Below, one piece after another: positions 11,766-24,018 of a stretch of DNA of 64,000 nt. This stretch comes from Isoetes taiwanensis (Eukaryota > Streptophyta > Lycopodiopsida > Isoetales > Isoetaceae): NCBI GenBank assembly GCA_021234155.1, contig JAJEKV010000112.1, positions 1,823,287-1,887,286 of the forward strand, written 5' to 3'. A program made the translations under genes and the position numbers. The notes below the pieces were generated by a model that worked only from the letters and a program-made list of their open reading frames with translations, had not been told where the DNA came from and did not search any database. Position 1 is the stretch's first letter. Each line of letters opens with the position of its first letter.

Positions 11766-11883
11766 AATAGAAGCATTTGTAGGTATTGACATAGAGCTCA
11801 TAGAAGCATTTGTAGGTACTAGGTATTGACATAGAGCTCATAGAAGCATTTGTAGGTACTAGGTATTGACATAGAGCTCATAG
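11766..11883 (+). repeat. Tandem repeat, three units of 34-40 bp
   Basis: The unit AGAAGCATTTGTAGGT(ACTAGG)TATTGACATAGAGCTCAT occurs three times head to tail. The first unit lacks the six bases in brackets. It is non-coding. Confidence 0.85.
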
Positions 11884-13292
11884 TTGTAGTAGTGAAGAAT
11901 AAAGGCATCCATGTAATACTTGATGCAGACAAGGCCCAAAAATGTGTAGAGCAAACATGTTGCAACTAAAGTTTGTATCCCTTTTTTTTCTCTGTTCTGC
12001 AAGAAGGCCGATTTGCATCTCTTGGACTATCTAAATGGTTGCTACAGTTGCAGGAGGTATTTGGAGAGAATCCGTCAGCATTTGGAATCCGACCATTTGG
12101 AGAGAATTTGTTTTTTAAGGTCTCCCAAGTAGATCAGAGCTATTAAATCATGTGGAACAGGGCCATTAAATGAAGGCATCATTACATTCTTTGTCTGTTT
12201 TATGTCTGGAAGTGTTTCTTTTGGTTGGAAACCTTTATATTAGAAGTTTATGTTATATGTTCCAAAAGGATCTCCTTGACGACGTTTTCAATGGACGTCT
12301 ACTAAAAACTCTATACCTAAGGCACAACTTACAACTTGCCTAATAGAACTTGAAAGAAATTCAAGATAACTACTTGGAGCACGCTCTGACAATATGCATG
12401 CATATGTGCAGATAAATATACATGATCCCTTTGAACATGGATTATAGAGATGGAGTTTCCCACTTGAATATGAATTAGACCCAAACCCATTACATTTGCA
12501 ACATTGAACCTTTAACGACCTTAGAACATTACCTCATTCAACATGCCTATGGTTCCCAGCCTTCCTATCAATGATGTCTACAATGCTCTACAGCCATTCC
12601 ATGGTCGCAAATGAAACCCCAAATGTGCAATTTTGGGCAAAATCAAGTTCAACTAATATGACTTTAGCATTGGAAATCGAAAAACTTGTGAAGCTTGCAG
12701 CTTGAATGTAAATGTAAGGTAGAGGGTAGGCTACATGAATAAATATTGGATGTAAAAATAAGGTTAAGGGTAGGGTAAATTGTGCTTAGACTGGGTGTAA
12801 TAGTATGGAATCGGGTATTCTGCTTCGACAACACAAGACCTGATGCACGCACATGCCATATGCCCCTAACATAGAGGTGAACCCCCCGGGTCTGCTTTAT
12901 ATATGGGCATTTATAAGTATAAACGCTGGTTCATAATTTTCACCAATAATGCATGCATGAATTAGCTTACCTTTGGCAAATGCTGCTAAGCAACTGAAAG
13001 CATTAACTTAACTCAGCAAGCCGCAAGTTTTGCATTTGTTTACAAAAATGAAGAGCATCTTGCCCATGTCCCTGATGGGCAAATAGCATTCCAAAAAACT
13101 ATGTTTCTAATTCTCATGCTATTGAACCTCCATGCTACACTTGCTGTAGATATTCAAGACTCATTCAAAATTGGAGCCTATGCTGCCATATGATATCATT
13201 TATAAAGAAATTACTATGGATGTTTAATTGATTGCCACGCTGAGAATTTTGATCTAAGGTTGTGTCTATTAGACAAAGAAAACGTTAATAGC
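11884..13292. other. Non-coding stretch
   Basis: AT-rich sequence with no supported gene or mobile-element end that I can see. Confidence 0.5.
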
Positions 13293-13547
13293 CTAGAAGA
13301 CCGAGTCATATATATGCATCTTGCTCTGTCCATCCTCCACGTCTGCTTCTCCAGTTATATAATCCAGCGATGTCAAGTCATTCTCACTAGTACATACAAG
13401 CCCCTTATCTTTTAGCCCCTCTCCATTGGGCTTTAATTCTGAAATGATGTCATATCTCTCCTTACTCAAAATAAGTGCTCTTTTCCCTTTTTGCACTTTG
13501 CACCAGAGTCTTCTGGTATTCATTAAACAATTAGACATAGCAAGCAA
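13293..13547 (-). other. Unrecognised C-terminal-like ORF
   Basis: An open minus-strand frame of good amino-acid composition (LWCKVQKGKRALILSKERYD, then an acidic end ...GEADVEDGQSKMHIYDSVF and stop). The same frame continues upstream with a TAG at about 13570. It may be the last exon of a gene or pseudogene. No family is recognised. Confidence 0.25.
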
Positions 13548-14552
13548 GCTGAACCATCTCTACAGCCTGATACAAAAGATTGCCAAAACGGATTTCGTCC
13601 ATTGCCGTGTTACGCTTTCAAAACTATGCCTTTCTCTAGCATGATGCCAAAGCGTCATAGGTAAGAAACATTCATTACACCGCTTCAGAAATCCAGCAAT
13701 GAATAAAGCCCATGAATGTATTTTCATTTGGCATTTGGTTGAAGCCTCTTGCTTTCATCAAGCAAATTGCCACATTCGACATATTTATCAGCAATGAGTT
13801 TCAAAGATTGCACTCTAGATTGCTTCAAATCATATGCTCGTATGGACCTGCCTTGTGGTAATGTCTTGTTGCTAACATAATGTTTCAAAATATTTTTAGA
13901 GATGCTATTTTATGCTGCATGCTTTCAAAATACTGTAAGGGGCAAACATACCTCACCGAATGCCCCAAAATGAGACTTAGGTTTTAAGACAGGAAGTATA
14001 ACAGAGCATTCAAATAGGAACTAAAAAATACCGGGTATATATGTGGCTGTGCATATTGGATGCTCACATAAATGATATAAGTCAGAGAACCTGAGAACCC
14101 GACCAAGACCAATTTTCAGATGAATGTCCAAGATCCACTTTCAGATAAGGACTGAAATTGCTTAGAAAAGCTGCGAGCTTTTGCTTATTTCTCATTTCCC
14201 ACTAAGCATATTTATTACATATTAAATATAGTCGTCGTCATCTTTCTCCCCTCTATCATCCTCAGGCTCCATATGTTTGCAAGTTTTCTCTCCTATTTTT
14301 CTACCAGGTCCTTCAGTTACAATGTGGCTTTTAGAAACCTGCTCAACGTGAACTCCTACTTGTCCACCATTAGCTCCGACAAGGTTTTGTGGGCAAATTG
14401 TATTCTGCAGTTTCTTATCCAAGGATATATTATTTCTATGATTGTCTTCTTGACTTCCTCTTTACTTCATTACTATCTAAAAGACCATTGGCGACAGATG
14501 ATTCGGCCCCAATATTTGCCTCATTGCCACTGGCAATAGGCTGTGCATCATG

Positions 14553-14651
14553 TTCATTCTCATTCTCATTCTCATTCTCATTCTCATTCTCATTCTCATT
14601 CTCATTCTCATTCTCATTCTCATTCTCATTCTCATTCTCATTCTCATTCTT
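14553..14651 (+). repeat. Hexanucleotide microsatellite (CATTCT)n
   Basis: About sixteen uninterrupted copies of CATTCT. On the minus strand this makes an Asn-Glu dipeptide run inside an open frame of 92 codons (14436-14714) with hydrophilic flanks. A following minus-strand frame (14222-14422) ends ..EDDRGEKDDDDYI. A disordered protein exon is possible but unsupported. Confidence 0.9.
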
Positions 14652-16357
14652 GACCCGTTTTTGCATGCCTTCTTGTGCACCTGTCATCAGAACATAATAA
14701 GGAAACCAAAACAAAATATGTACATCTTTAACTACAAACTAAGGATAAAATTACCCGTAAAACACCACCTTGCTATGTGAGAGTTTTAAGATAAGATAAG
14801 ATGAATTTTTACGTCCACGGGAACCCAACGGGTCATGGGACGAAATAGAATATGAGTTGTTCCCACCAAGCTAACCAAGTAAAGAGAATCAAATTATAAC
14901 ACAATTACAAATTAGTTAAGGCTAGTCAGAACATAGAGCAGACAATACAAACAACCATAGCCATGCATTACAGGGACACAAGACAAGTCGTGCATAAAAA
15001 AAGTAAAATAGAAATTGATATTATAATATACCATGATGCAACCTCAATAGAACATAGATGACCATGTCATTCTGGGCAATATGAAACTCTTATTGATAAA
15101 TACAAAAGAAAACATACCTTCGTGGTAACATGTGTTGAGTGCATGAGCAAATTAAGAATTTCATGCTCAGTTTGATCAAAGAATATTTTGAGCAAAAGAA
15201 TGTGTGCCACTCTTGTTTCTTGCTCGCTAACACAGTTTGATTTTTTGAATACTAGATAAAGCATAAAAATCTGTACACCGAGCAAAATGGCATATTCACC
15301 CCTTATTCCTTAATCTACACCGTACGTAAAGTTCCTCGTTTGTGGGGTATGCAAGTACAAAATTTGCTATACTGTATAACAAGATTCGCAAAATACTATA
15401 AGATTTCAAGCGGAATACTATATGGTGTTGATTTTGTACGTGCAAAATACAATTATGAGGGCTCTCGCTGCCCTACGACACCCCCCGTGTGAATATGCAC
15501 CCAAACCAAAGGGGGTTTAAGGGGGATTTTAATTTAAATGTGTTGGACCCAATGGTTGTGTTAATTAATGTCAATGGTAGTTATGTGTTGGTTGTTAATG
15601 TCAATGGTTGGTATGTGTTGGTTGTTATGTGTTGGGGGATTTAATTTTTATATGTTGGATGTTAATGGTTTGTGTTGCAAAAAAAAAAAAAAAAAATTCC
15701 CTTCGGGCCTTTTAGGACGCCCCCCCCTGTGACAAAAAAATTTAGAATTCAAACCAGAAAAAAACTAGAATTCATTTGAGGCTTTCATCACCTGTAGCTT
15801 TTGAATCTCATCACAATAAAACAAATTGAACATAAGTAAAAGTTACCATAAAAATAGAGCGGATTGATCCCATTATTCTGAAAGTCTTGCAACACCCATA
15901 CACAAACATTTTTCAACTGAAATTTAATAGCAGCCTTTGGCCTCCATGGGTTCTTGTGGTGAGAAACCAAAGTGGAAAACTTTTCTGCTTGTTAGCACAA
16001 GGATCTAGAAGCCTTGGAATTTGCTTAATAACTGCCTCAAAATCTAAAAATGCATGGTAATTTTTTGCAACCTTCATTCAGAATGAGCCATAAAACAATA
16101 TCCAATAGCACAATCCTGTATTAATCAGCTGATAGGATGTGAAAGCCTACCAAACCCGGCCGAAAAATTGCTGTTTTAGCATAGATAACTTAACCAAACA
16201 TATCCATATCATATACTATCAAAAAGATCTCGGAGAGAGCTTTCCAACGCAATAAAAATCATCTCAAACAGAGCTCTGGATCAAAAGTTATGATAAGAAA
16301 TGTGTTGCCGACGGGGAAACTGCACTACATGCGCCCTTCAAGCCCACAAAAAGAGGG
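14652..16357. other. Non-coding stretch
   Basis: No supported gene. There is a GTTGG/TTAATGTCAATGG-rich degenerate repeat at 15540-15660, an A-run at 15679, and a possible small element at about 15289-15497 with short inverted ends (GCATATTCAC). The boundaries of the last are weak. Confidence 0.4.
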
Positions 16358-16508
16358 CTTTTGTTATGAGCCATTGGTTGTTGACCATTATGCACCACAC
16401 GCACAAAAAAGTGCTTTTGTTGTGAGCCATTGGTTGTTGACCATTATGCACCACACGCACAAAAAAAGGGCTTTTGTTGTGAGCCATTGGTTGTTGACCA
16501 TTGGAAAA
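16358..16508 (+). repeat. 57-58 bp tandem repeat, 2.6 copies
   Basis: The unit contains GAGCCATTGGTTGTTGACCA followed by TTATGCACCACACGCACAAA. Two full units and a partial third lie head to tail. A small open frame through it repeats the same peptide and is a by-product. Confidence 0.85.
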
Positions 16509-18466
16509 AAAAGGCTAAAATCAATGGCTCAGAAATGGTGCACTCTAGATGTACGCATTAGTACATTCATTTGAATACATCACAAAATCATAGGAAAACC
16601 TTAGTGAAAAGCGTACAAAAACACAAAGAAAACCCCCTGTTATTATGCTACATATTCCAAGCAACATAATACCTCTTTCGAAGGAAACAAAGAGCAATAC
16701 CATGTCCCTTAACAAAGTTCCATCTGTTGTAACAATGATTTGTCTATTTAACAGATTTGAAATACTCGCTCCACTTTGAAATAGCCAAAGCGAACACCGA
16801 GTCATCTATGGTGCAAGAGATGGGGCCACAAATTTTCCTTTAGAAGGAGCTTATAGACTCATTATTTCCATTGATGTCATCAGAAGAGTGCACACTCTAG
16901 CAAAAGATCGTAGGCATGAGGCCTTTGAATAAAGTAAATAACCTGTGAAATGAGTTATGCTGTTTTACTTATTTTGCCAAAACAATGTGGCTTTGAATAC
17001 TTATATACTAACTAGTTGCATGGTGTGTATCTTAGTTTGCAAGATTTATAAATATGATGATGCTTTGAAGCTACTGCTATGATGTTTGTCTATGCTTCGA
17101 ACAAATAATAAATCAAGAGCTAATCTAAAAGTGATCTAAAGCTCTTTAACCTAGGAGTGCTACAATGCATGCAATTCTTATGCAGGAGACCTTTGAACAG
17201 TAGATACCATCATTAGGCATATATACAACTGGAATTGGCTAGCTCTCTCATAAATTGTTGTTAAGTCCATATATGTATAACCAGGATTCCCTTGAGAAAG
17301 CAAGGTACTGGCCAGCTCTCTCAAAGTTCTTTTCCTCAGTATATATACGTTTAACACTTCATGTTTCATGCCTTGGAAGAGCATTCAGTGCATATGATGC
17401 AATCATGCGTGCAATCATGGAATGCAGTAAAATACCAGGCTACAATACCTGTAAAAATCTCAACTCCCATTTTTTCCAGCCAAGAGCTTGAAAACAATTG
17501 AAGGCACAGATCTCCATCTCAAAATCACACCAAAACTCTTCTTGCCAGAAGTCGGCACAAGCCAAACACTATATAGAACAATAACAAATAAAATATGGTT
17601 TGATACCATATTGAAGCAGTAAATAAATGTCTATCCAAGCACGACATTCAACAACCTGCAATACCCTGTAAATGGAAATTGATCATACCAAGCTTGCTAG
17701 AGAAATCTTTCATCTGCATTGTCAGATTATTAATGATTTTGAGGCCATATTTTGATATAATGGTTCCCATGTGCAACTTAGATGACTTCAATTTCTTCAA
17801 TGCTTTCATGTAATCAATAACAGTCCAACAAGTGAAAACTGCCCAATAACTTTCAATAAACCATACTGATGAAATGGAAATGAATCCTACCAACAGAACA
17901 TATATTTGAAGCTTTTGGAAGACTGTCACGAGCAGCTATCATCGGAGCAATATGATTCATGTATTCACAGGATTTTGTGATCCAGACAAGTGAACTGTGA
18001 GCTTTTATTGAAAAATTTCATGCTACACCCTGAACACATCAGTCGTAAACCATAACAATGCTGGTTTACTGGTTTACAACTGACAATTTCAAGACTAAGC
18101 TTGGGTATGCTTAGTGCAGTTAATAGAAATGGGCATGAATGAACTTAAGTTCTATTTGCTGAAAAAAATGAGCAATAGGATATTAAGAAAGTGATTATAC
18201 CACATAAATATGCGAACTACAGTCGTCCTATTGAACCGACCTTACTCTATAATAGGGACACTGTAACACACCTAGGGGGTTGAGGGATAGGTAAATAATT
18301 TTTATTCTTAACCTCAGGTCAGGAATATTTAAAAGAATTGCAACGGTTGGAAACAAATTGAATACATGTGTCTATACTAAGGTACGGTAGATATCTAAGG
18401 AAAATAGAGGTAATATCTGAACTAGAATAGTAGATCTATGATTAGAGGAGATAAACTAAATAAGAA
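16509..18466. other. Non-coding stretch
   Basis: No supported gene. Short open frames (for example 17648-17929 minus) show no recognisable motif. Confidence 0.45.
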
Positions 18467-18985
18467 CTAGTTATGGTGCCCGGCGTTGCCGGGCTTTAGT
18501 AGTGATTTGGAAGGGTGCCTTTGTTTGTTTGGTAATTTTATGGAGATGGTTTTATAGTTAGGTGCCATTGGTGTAATGTGAAAGAAACAATTATTTTCAA
18601 AAGTAGACATATTTTCACGTTGGAGATTGACAGTCTTGGCAATGAGGTTTATTAGTTGAGAATAGTAGAAGCAATGTAGAAGAATGTGACTGGAACATTT
18701 CAATTACATGTGTCCTGTAAAGATAAATTGAACTGTGAAGATAATTTGACAGAGCTCCATGGAACAGTCAATATATTCCTTGGTAGTCAAGAAGTTTTAT
18801 CAATATGCTGAATGTGGATGTAGACGTTCTTGTTATGGTTAGAAAGATGCTTATAAAATAGCATGAAATGTCCAAAAAGATATGTTGATCTCAAATTGAC
18901 TGAGCTACTTAAAATCGAACAATATGTCACAATCCCTAAGAGAAATATTGAATGTGAATTGTAAAGCCCGGCATTGCCAGGCTTT
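18467..18985 (-). mobile_element. Helitron-type terminal segment, minus strand
   Basis: Read on the minus strand, a hairpin GCCCGGCAACGCCGGGC (18494-18478) is followed by a 7-nt spacer and CTAG (18470-18467), then T. This has the same layout and spacing as the plus-strand end at 6158. A second hairpin, GCCTGGCAATGCCGGGC (18982-18966), sits about 480 bp upstream, against 95 bp in the other copy. The intervening DNA has no ORF. It is a non-autonomous Helitron, or the tail of a larger one whose 5' end is unplaced. Confidence 0.65.
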
Positions 18986-20880
18986 ACAAATTTTGTTGTA
19001 GATAGCTTTTAAGTTGAAGACACGTACAATAGCTGGCTAAATTAAAAAGTGGATTATTTACTTCATCTAGCTAGATTTTTCTATTGCACACTTGATTGAC
19101 TACACAATCCTTTCTCTATTAATATTTAGTTGCTTAACATGGTTGGAAAGCTTTATTTTACTCTGAGAGTCTAAGGTACCAACAAAACTAAAGTACATGC
19201 ATATGCCATTGTGAAATTGGAAGATCTAATACATGGTTATAGTTATAATGGTTTGTGGAAGCATATATCATGCATCTACAATAGAACCTGTCATTGAATA
19301 AAGTATAACTAAGAAAACTTGCCAAAAGAAGGGTACAGCGTTGGCTTGGCCAGCACAAAAAGACACGACATTCTTAATGGGCTACGAAATGGATAAGCAC
19401 CAAGCTATTTGATTAGACCAAATACATGGTTATAGTTGTAGTGGTTTGGGGAAGCATATATCACCCGTCTACATTATTGAACTAAGATAACTAAGAAAAC
19501 TTGCCAGAGAAGGTACCACATTGACAATGGAGCAATGTGAGGAAGTCTTAAGCGAATGAAACTAAGAACCTACAACAGAATAGAAAAGGTACTTCCAAGA
19601 ATATGTGAATTTTGCATCCTATCTAGGTGGGATGTAAGCCCCTTGGCCATCATATCTGCGTATAAGAAAGCAGCAACATATGTCACCCCTAAAAACTCCC
19701 ATTGGTAATTCTGCAAAAGAAGCACGGTATAAGATGAAGCAAAGGTTGTGTAGTTTGCACATAAATCCCTTTTTAAAATAAGAGTACCTTGACATCGCAT
19801 CTTCACAACTTTGAGCCTTTATTGAATGGAAAAAATGAAAATAATTAGGCAGATATAGATGAAGACATGCTTGCAAATTCTTTATTTTATCCTCTTATAT
19901 GTATCTCTGTGCACTGCTAGTGCTATCTGTACAGAATAGAATCTTGTGTACTGCCAGTGCTATTTCTACAGAATAGAATCCTGATTACAAAGGCCACATT
20001 ACTGCCTGGGATACATAATTAAGGCAGAGCTTGCATCAGCCTTCACTACTGTGCATATCACATTAGAGCCAAGACCTTTTTTTTTGGTCAAAATAGCACC
20101 CGTGTTATAACTGCATATTAAATACACTTTTCACATGGGTTTTTCATTTTGCCATAGCGTTTTATTTGATATGCATGCAATAGAGAACTGTACGCGGGAT
20201 AATTCAGGCTATGATAGCAATGCTATGCAGATGCATATGGTTCACTGGATCAGATGCAGATATCTCCAGAACATGTATTAACAGCGATGCCGTAAGAACA
20301 TACGTCCTAAGCCTGCAATTTTCTAGTAAAACAATGAATGTAAACATTAATAAGGACAGCGAAAAACTTTCAAAGCATCGGAGTTATTTTAGCAAAGGAC
20401 AGGGAAAAACTTTCAAAGCATGGGAGCTACTTTATCAGATGTGCTCCATTGGTCAGTCCACAAAGGTCAGCAACAGTTACACGCAATTCTTTAAGGCTTT
20501 GCTCAATCTGTCCTAGATCTGGCAATGATGTTGTGAATGCATAATCTGCAATACTCAATCTGGCCAGAGATACAGTCAAATGCACAGTCAAATGCAAAAT
20601 GTGAGAATAGCCCAACCGCATCAATATCACAAGAATATCTGAGGTCCATAGAGTTCTCAGATTCATTTGTGACTTTTGCTGCATGTCTGCTGCATGTTTG
20701 ACTTCCCTGTACCATGCCATTATACAACAGAAAAGTAAGATTAACTTAAACTAAAGATGGGAAGTCTAACCCTAAAGCTAAATATTTACCTGCATGAAAA
20801 TATGCAAAACTATAAGCAACAGAGAACATGAATGCAAACAAATAAAATAGAATAAGTGACAAAATACTGTTGTTGGCAAC
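18986..20880. other. Non-coding stretch
   Basis: No supported gene. A tandem duplication of about 36 bp (CTACAGAATAGAATC core) lies at 19912-19983. Confidence 0.45.
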
Positions 20881-20979
20881 ATCAAGGTACTTTTAAGCTA
20901 GCTGCTAAATAATCAAATCTAATGCAGTATAGAAGATGGAGATACAAAACTTGGCAAAGAATATAAGAACATTCAACCT

Positions 20980-22288
20980 TGACCAGGCCTAAGTATAGAA
21001 GAATGATATAAAGCTGTCCCAAATTGGCACAAAATTCTAAGACACTTGTGGTGGCGGCTGAGTACCTTGTGACACCTTGGTGAAATTGCTTTGTGGATAT
21101 GCCTGCCATCGTTGCAACAAAGCCACTGGCACCTACATGACAGATAAATAGATGGCAGACCACCGATGAAAACAATGAATTCGAAGAGAAAGCATAGAAT
21201 TTTCATTGCCACGAAGAATACGTCTAACCCGAGCAGCAAGGGCACTGAGGCTGCTAGTAGAATCATCTGAATTTGAAAGCGGTAAAGGTAGGCGCAAAGG
21301 TCTAGGAAGACTAACTTCACGTGCTCCGCGGATCAAGTATAGCAAAGCACCATCCGCCAAAGACAATCCTCTTTAACACTCCAGCATCCACATCATTCTG
21401 CAATGATTAAAGGATAATAAAAGTATTAGGATTATTGTCACACTGCATCCATATTCTAGCACATATCAAGCAGGTTACAGTCTAAATCTTTTTAAGTAAT
21501 AATCTGAACATACAGCTTGATCCAACTACATATGCTATATTATTATGTCATAATCTAAAAAGTATAATTATTTACAAAAGAGGTATACATCTAGAATAAG
21601 CAATAATATAAATTCTAGAGAATAACGTGGTCTTTAGTGTGAAAGGCAGTAGACATGTGAAAAGGAACAAACACTAAGCAAGCTAAGACAACAACATGTT
21701 TAAAAAAATTGGCAATTTTATAAAAACAAACACTTACAGCAACAACGCAAGTCCGAAGTTGATCAAAGATCCCCGAATCCAAAGCTCCACAGTCCCGCAT
21801 TTGAAATGGAGGCAAAACGGATTCCCCTGCTAGCTTAGGAACTTCCACAATAGTCGTTGAATTCACATTTTCAAATACATCCAAATTTCTTTTCTGGGAG
21901 CTCGTGCAGATATTTCCAAGCTGCTATTTCTTCTGAAAATTTGATAGGAATCATACCACTGCCTACATCAATATCAAACTCATACTCTATATTGTGCCCA
22001 ATTCTTGCATCCCGAACATCTATGTAAGAAATTTTAGCATCGCCCTTTTTCCAGCCAAGTCTTTCAGCAATAAAATCTGCCGTATCTTGAAAATGAAAAG
22101 ACGAAAAATGATAAGATAAGAAACCCAATTTGCAGAAAGAACTTCAAGCCAATTCAGAACAAAAAAAAAACTACCGAGACTACGTTAAGAGCTGTGATAT
22201 CGGTCTTGGAATGACGATCAAGGTTACCAAAAGCTTGAAACGCAAAACTTAGGATGATAAGAATTAACAATTTTCTTTCCCGAGCCAT
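20980..22288 (-). pseudogene. TIN1: TIN1-like ER protein, frameshifted
   Basis: TIN1 is a plant ER protein induced by unfolded-protein stress. Exon 1 (22288-22175) encodes a clear signal peptide (MARERKLLILIILSFAFQAF) then SKTDITALNVV and a GTAGTT donor. Exon 2 (22085-21738) holds the conserved block DTADFIAERLGWKKGDAKIS and YIDVRDARIG, then PPFQMRDCGALD, ending at GTAAGT. Exon 3 (from 21397) reads NDVDAGVLKRIV and LADGALLYLIRGAREVSLP. Breaks: a shift near 21883, and one extra T near 21360 between KRIV and LADG. My exon 1/2 join is also out of phase. The C-terminal part (about 21130-20980) is hard to follow. The family was recognised from remembered motifs. It is a pseudogene, or the assembly has indel errors here. 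Confidence 0.55.
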
Positions 22289-24018
22289 ACTGTCGCTGAC
22301 GGATCAACCCAAGACCTGCAGAGCGAGATTGACCTTCTTTTTGTTCCATGCATCTCTGCACAAAATAAAACTGACAATTTGACAACGGATAAGTATTATA
22401 CGGAACTGCAGAACAAACCCTAACTCGCGCATTCGGGCTTTGAATCATCCTAATCCACTTCCACGCCTAGATCACCACCTGTAATCATGCATGGACGAAG
22501 TTACCAAAAATAAGCTGGACGAAGTTACCAAAAATAAGCTGGGATCCGATAATCCATGCACAGAGCAGGAAATTTTTTCAAATCATACGAAAAAACAGAT
22601 CCCGATTTTTGGAGAATCGGGAATTTCTTTCGGCAGCCAAAACATTTAAAACCTTAGAAAAACCAACCCAGAAAAAAATCCAAAAAGTTTTTGGAACCCC
22701 GGAAAAACCAAATTTAAACAATAGGATTTGTAAGAATAGGAAGATATTTCCTATAATTGGAAAGGAGAGGATATTTTTCTAATTTTAGAAAAGACAGATA
22801 GTATAAAAGAAGGGCAAACTTTAAAATATGATAACTCGGCGAGTGCTTATCAGAATGGAGCTATCGTAAGCATTCTGGAAAGCCTAGTTTTAGAATTGGT
22901 GTGGCACCTCTCATAACTCCTTGTGGTTAGAGAGATATCGCAGAAAAGGTGGATAGGGGTCAAAATAAGACTACACGTGGAAGATCCTTTGGTGGGTAGC
23001 CGGAGCCAGATCTTTGGAGTTTCTGTTGGTTTGGAGTTATCTTTTCTTTTATTTAGTAGTTTGTCGAAAAGCTTACATGTTTTATTTTGTTATTGATTCT
23101 TTGTGTTTGTGTTTGTAAATATAATAAAACATTAAAGAATGAACATGTATGAAAGAACCCGCCCCTTTGTCGTTGTCGAAGGATTGGGCGGTAAAGCAAC
23201 GTGCATACCAGGTGATTGGTATGTGGACGTATAGTCGTATCCGGAACGATATATGTTTGAACCCAGGTGAGGGATTGATCATCCCTGAATCACAGTAATA
23301 ATAAGTTATAAGAAGATGTTCTATGCGTGACTAACATTTGTGTGCCTATTGTCTGTGTGACTAACGATTCGCCTCAGGTTAAGATAATGGTTTACCCACT
23401 TAGTCCTTTCAAGGACTAACCCCACCTTTCTCTTCTTCCTTCTTACAGACAGAGTTAGTAGCTAAGTGAGTTTTGCGCCGCGGGAAGTATGGGATAATAG
23501 CCGAGATGTCAAGGCATAGATTTTCTAAAGTCTAGGAGTAGTTTGAGACTCGGATTTTGAGTGTCAAGGACCATTGTTACCTCATATTAAAGAAAGTTAT
23601 ATATTAGTTTTTTTCCAATTACTTCTTTGTTTGATTTCAAGTGTTTAACGCTTTAGGAGCATTTCAAACACATAGCTCAGTTTATAACAGTTTAAGAAAG
23701 TAAATCATGCAGGTTCGGGATCCAATGTTCCCAATAGATATGCCCCTGTTTATTTTTCTCGGCCGTCTTTTTTTCTAGATCAATATCTAACGGCTCGTGG
23801 AGTGTCCATGTCAGGCTTTGAGATAACGTGACACCGAAGGTGGTGGGTTGGGCTGTTACGAAAAAAAAACATTTGTACAAATTTTAGTTGCCAAAAATAG
23901 ACACGTAAGCGTACACGTAAGATCCGGCAGGCGCTGAACAGCCGCCTCGGTTGGCGACGAAGGAAGGGGGATTGATGGGCATGGGGCTCCGCGCTGCCAT
24001 CCAGATAGGGGGGGCAGC
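22289..24018. other. Intergenic region between divergent TIN1-like and KAB1
   Basis: No gene. A 26-bp duplication (GACGAAGTTACCAAAAATAA) occurs at about 22495-22544. The last 120 bases before the KAB1 ATG are GC-richer and look like its 5' UTR. Confidence 0.5.

Noticed and set aside
14436-14714. Asn-Glu dipeptide repeat protein
   Set aside because: It is the translation of a CATTCT microsatellite. All frames through it are open, and no conserved flanking domain or exon partner was found.
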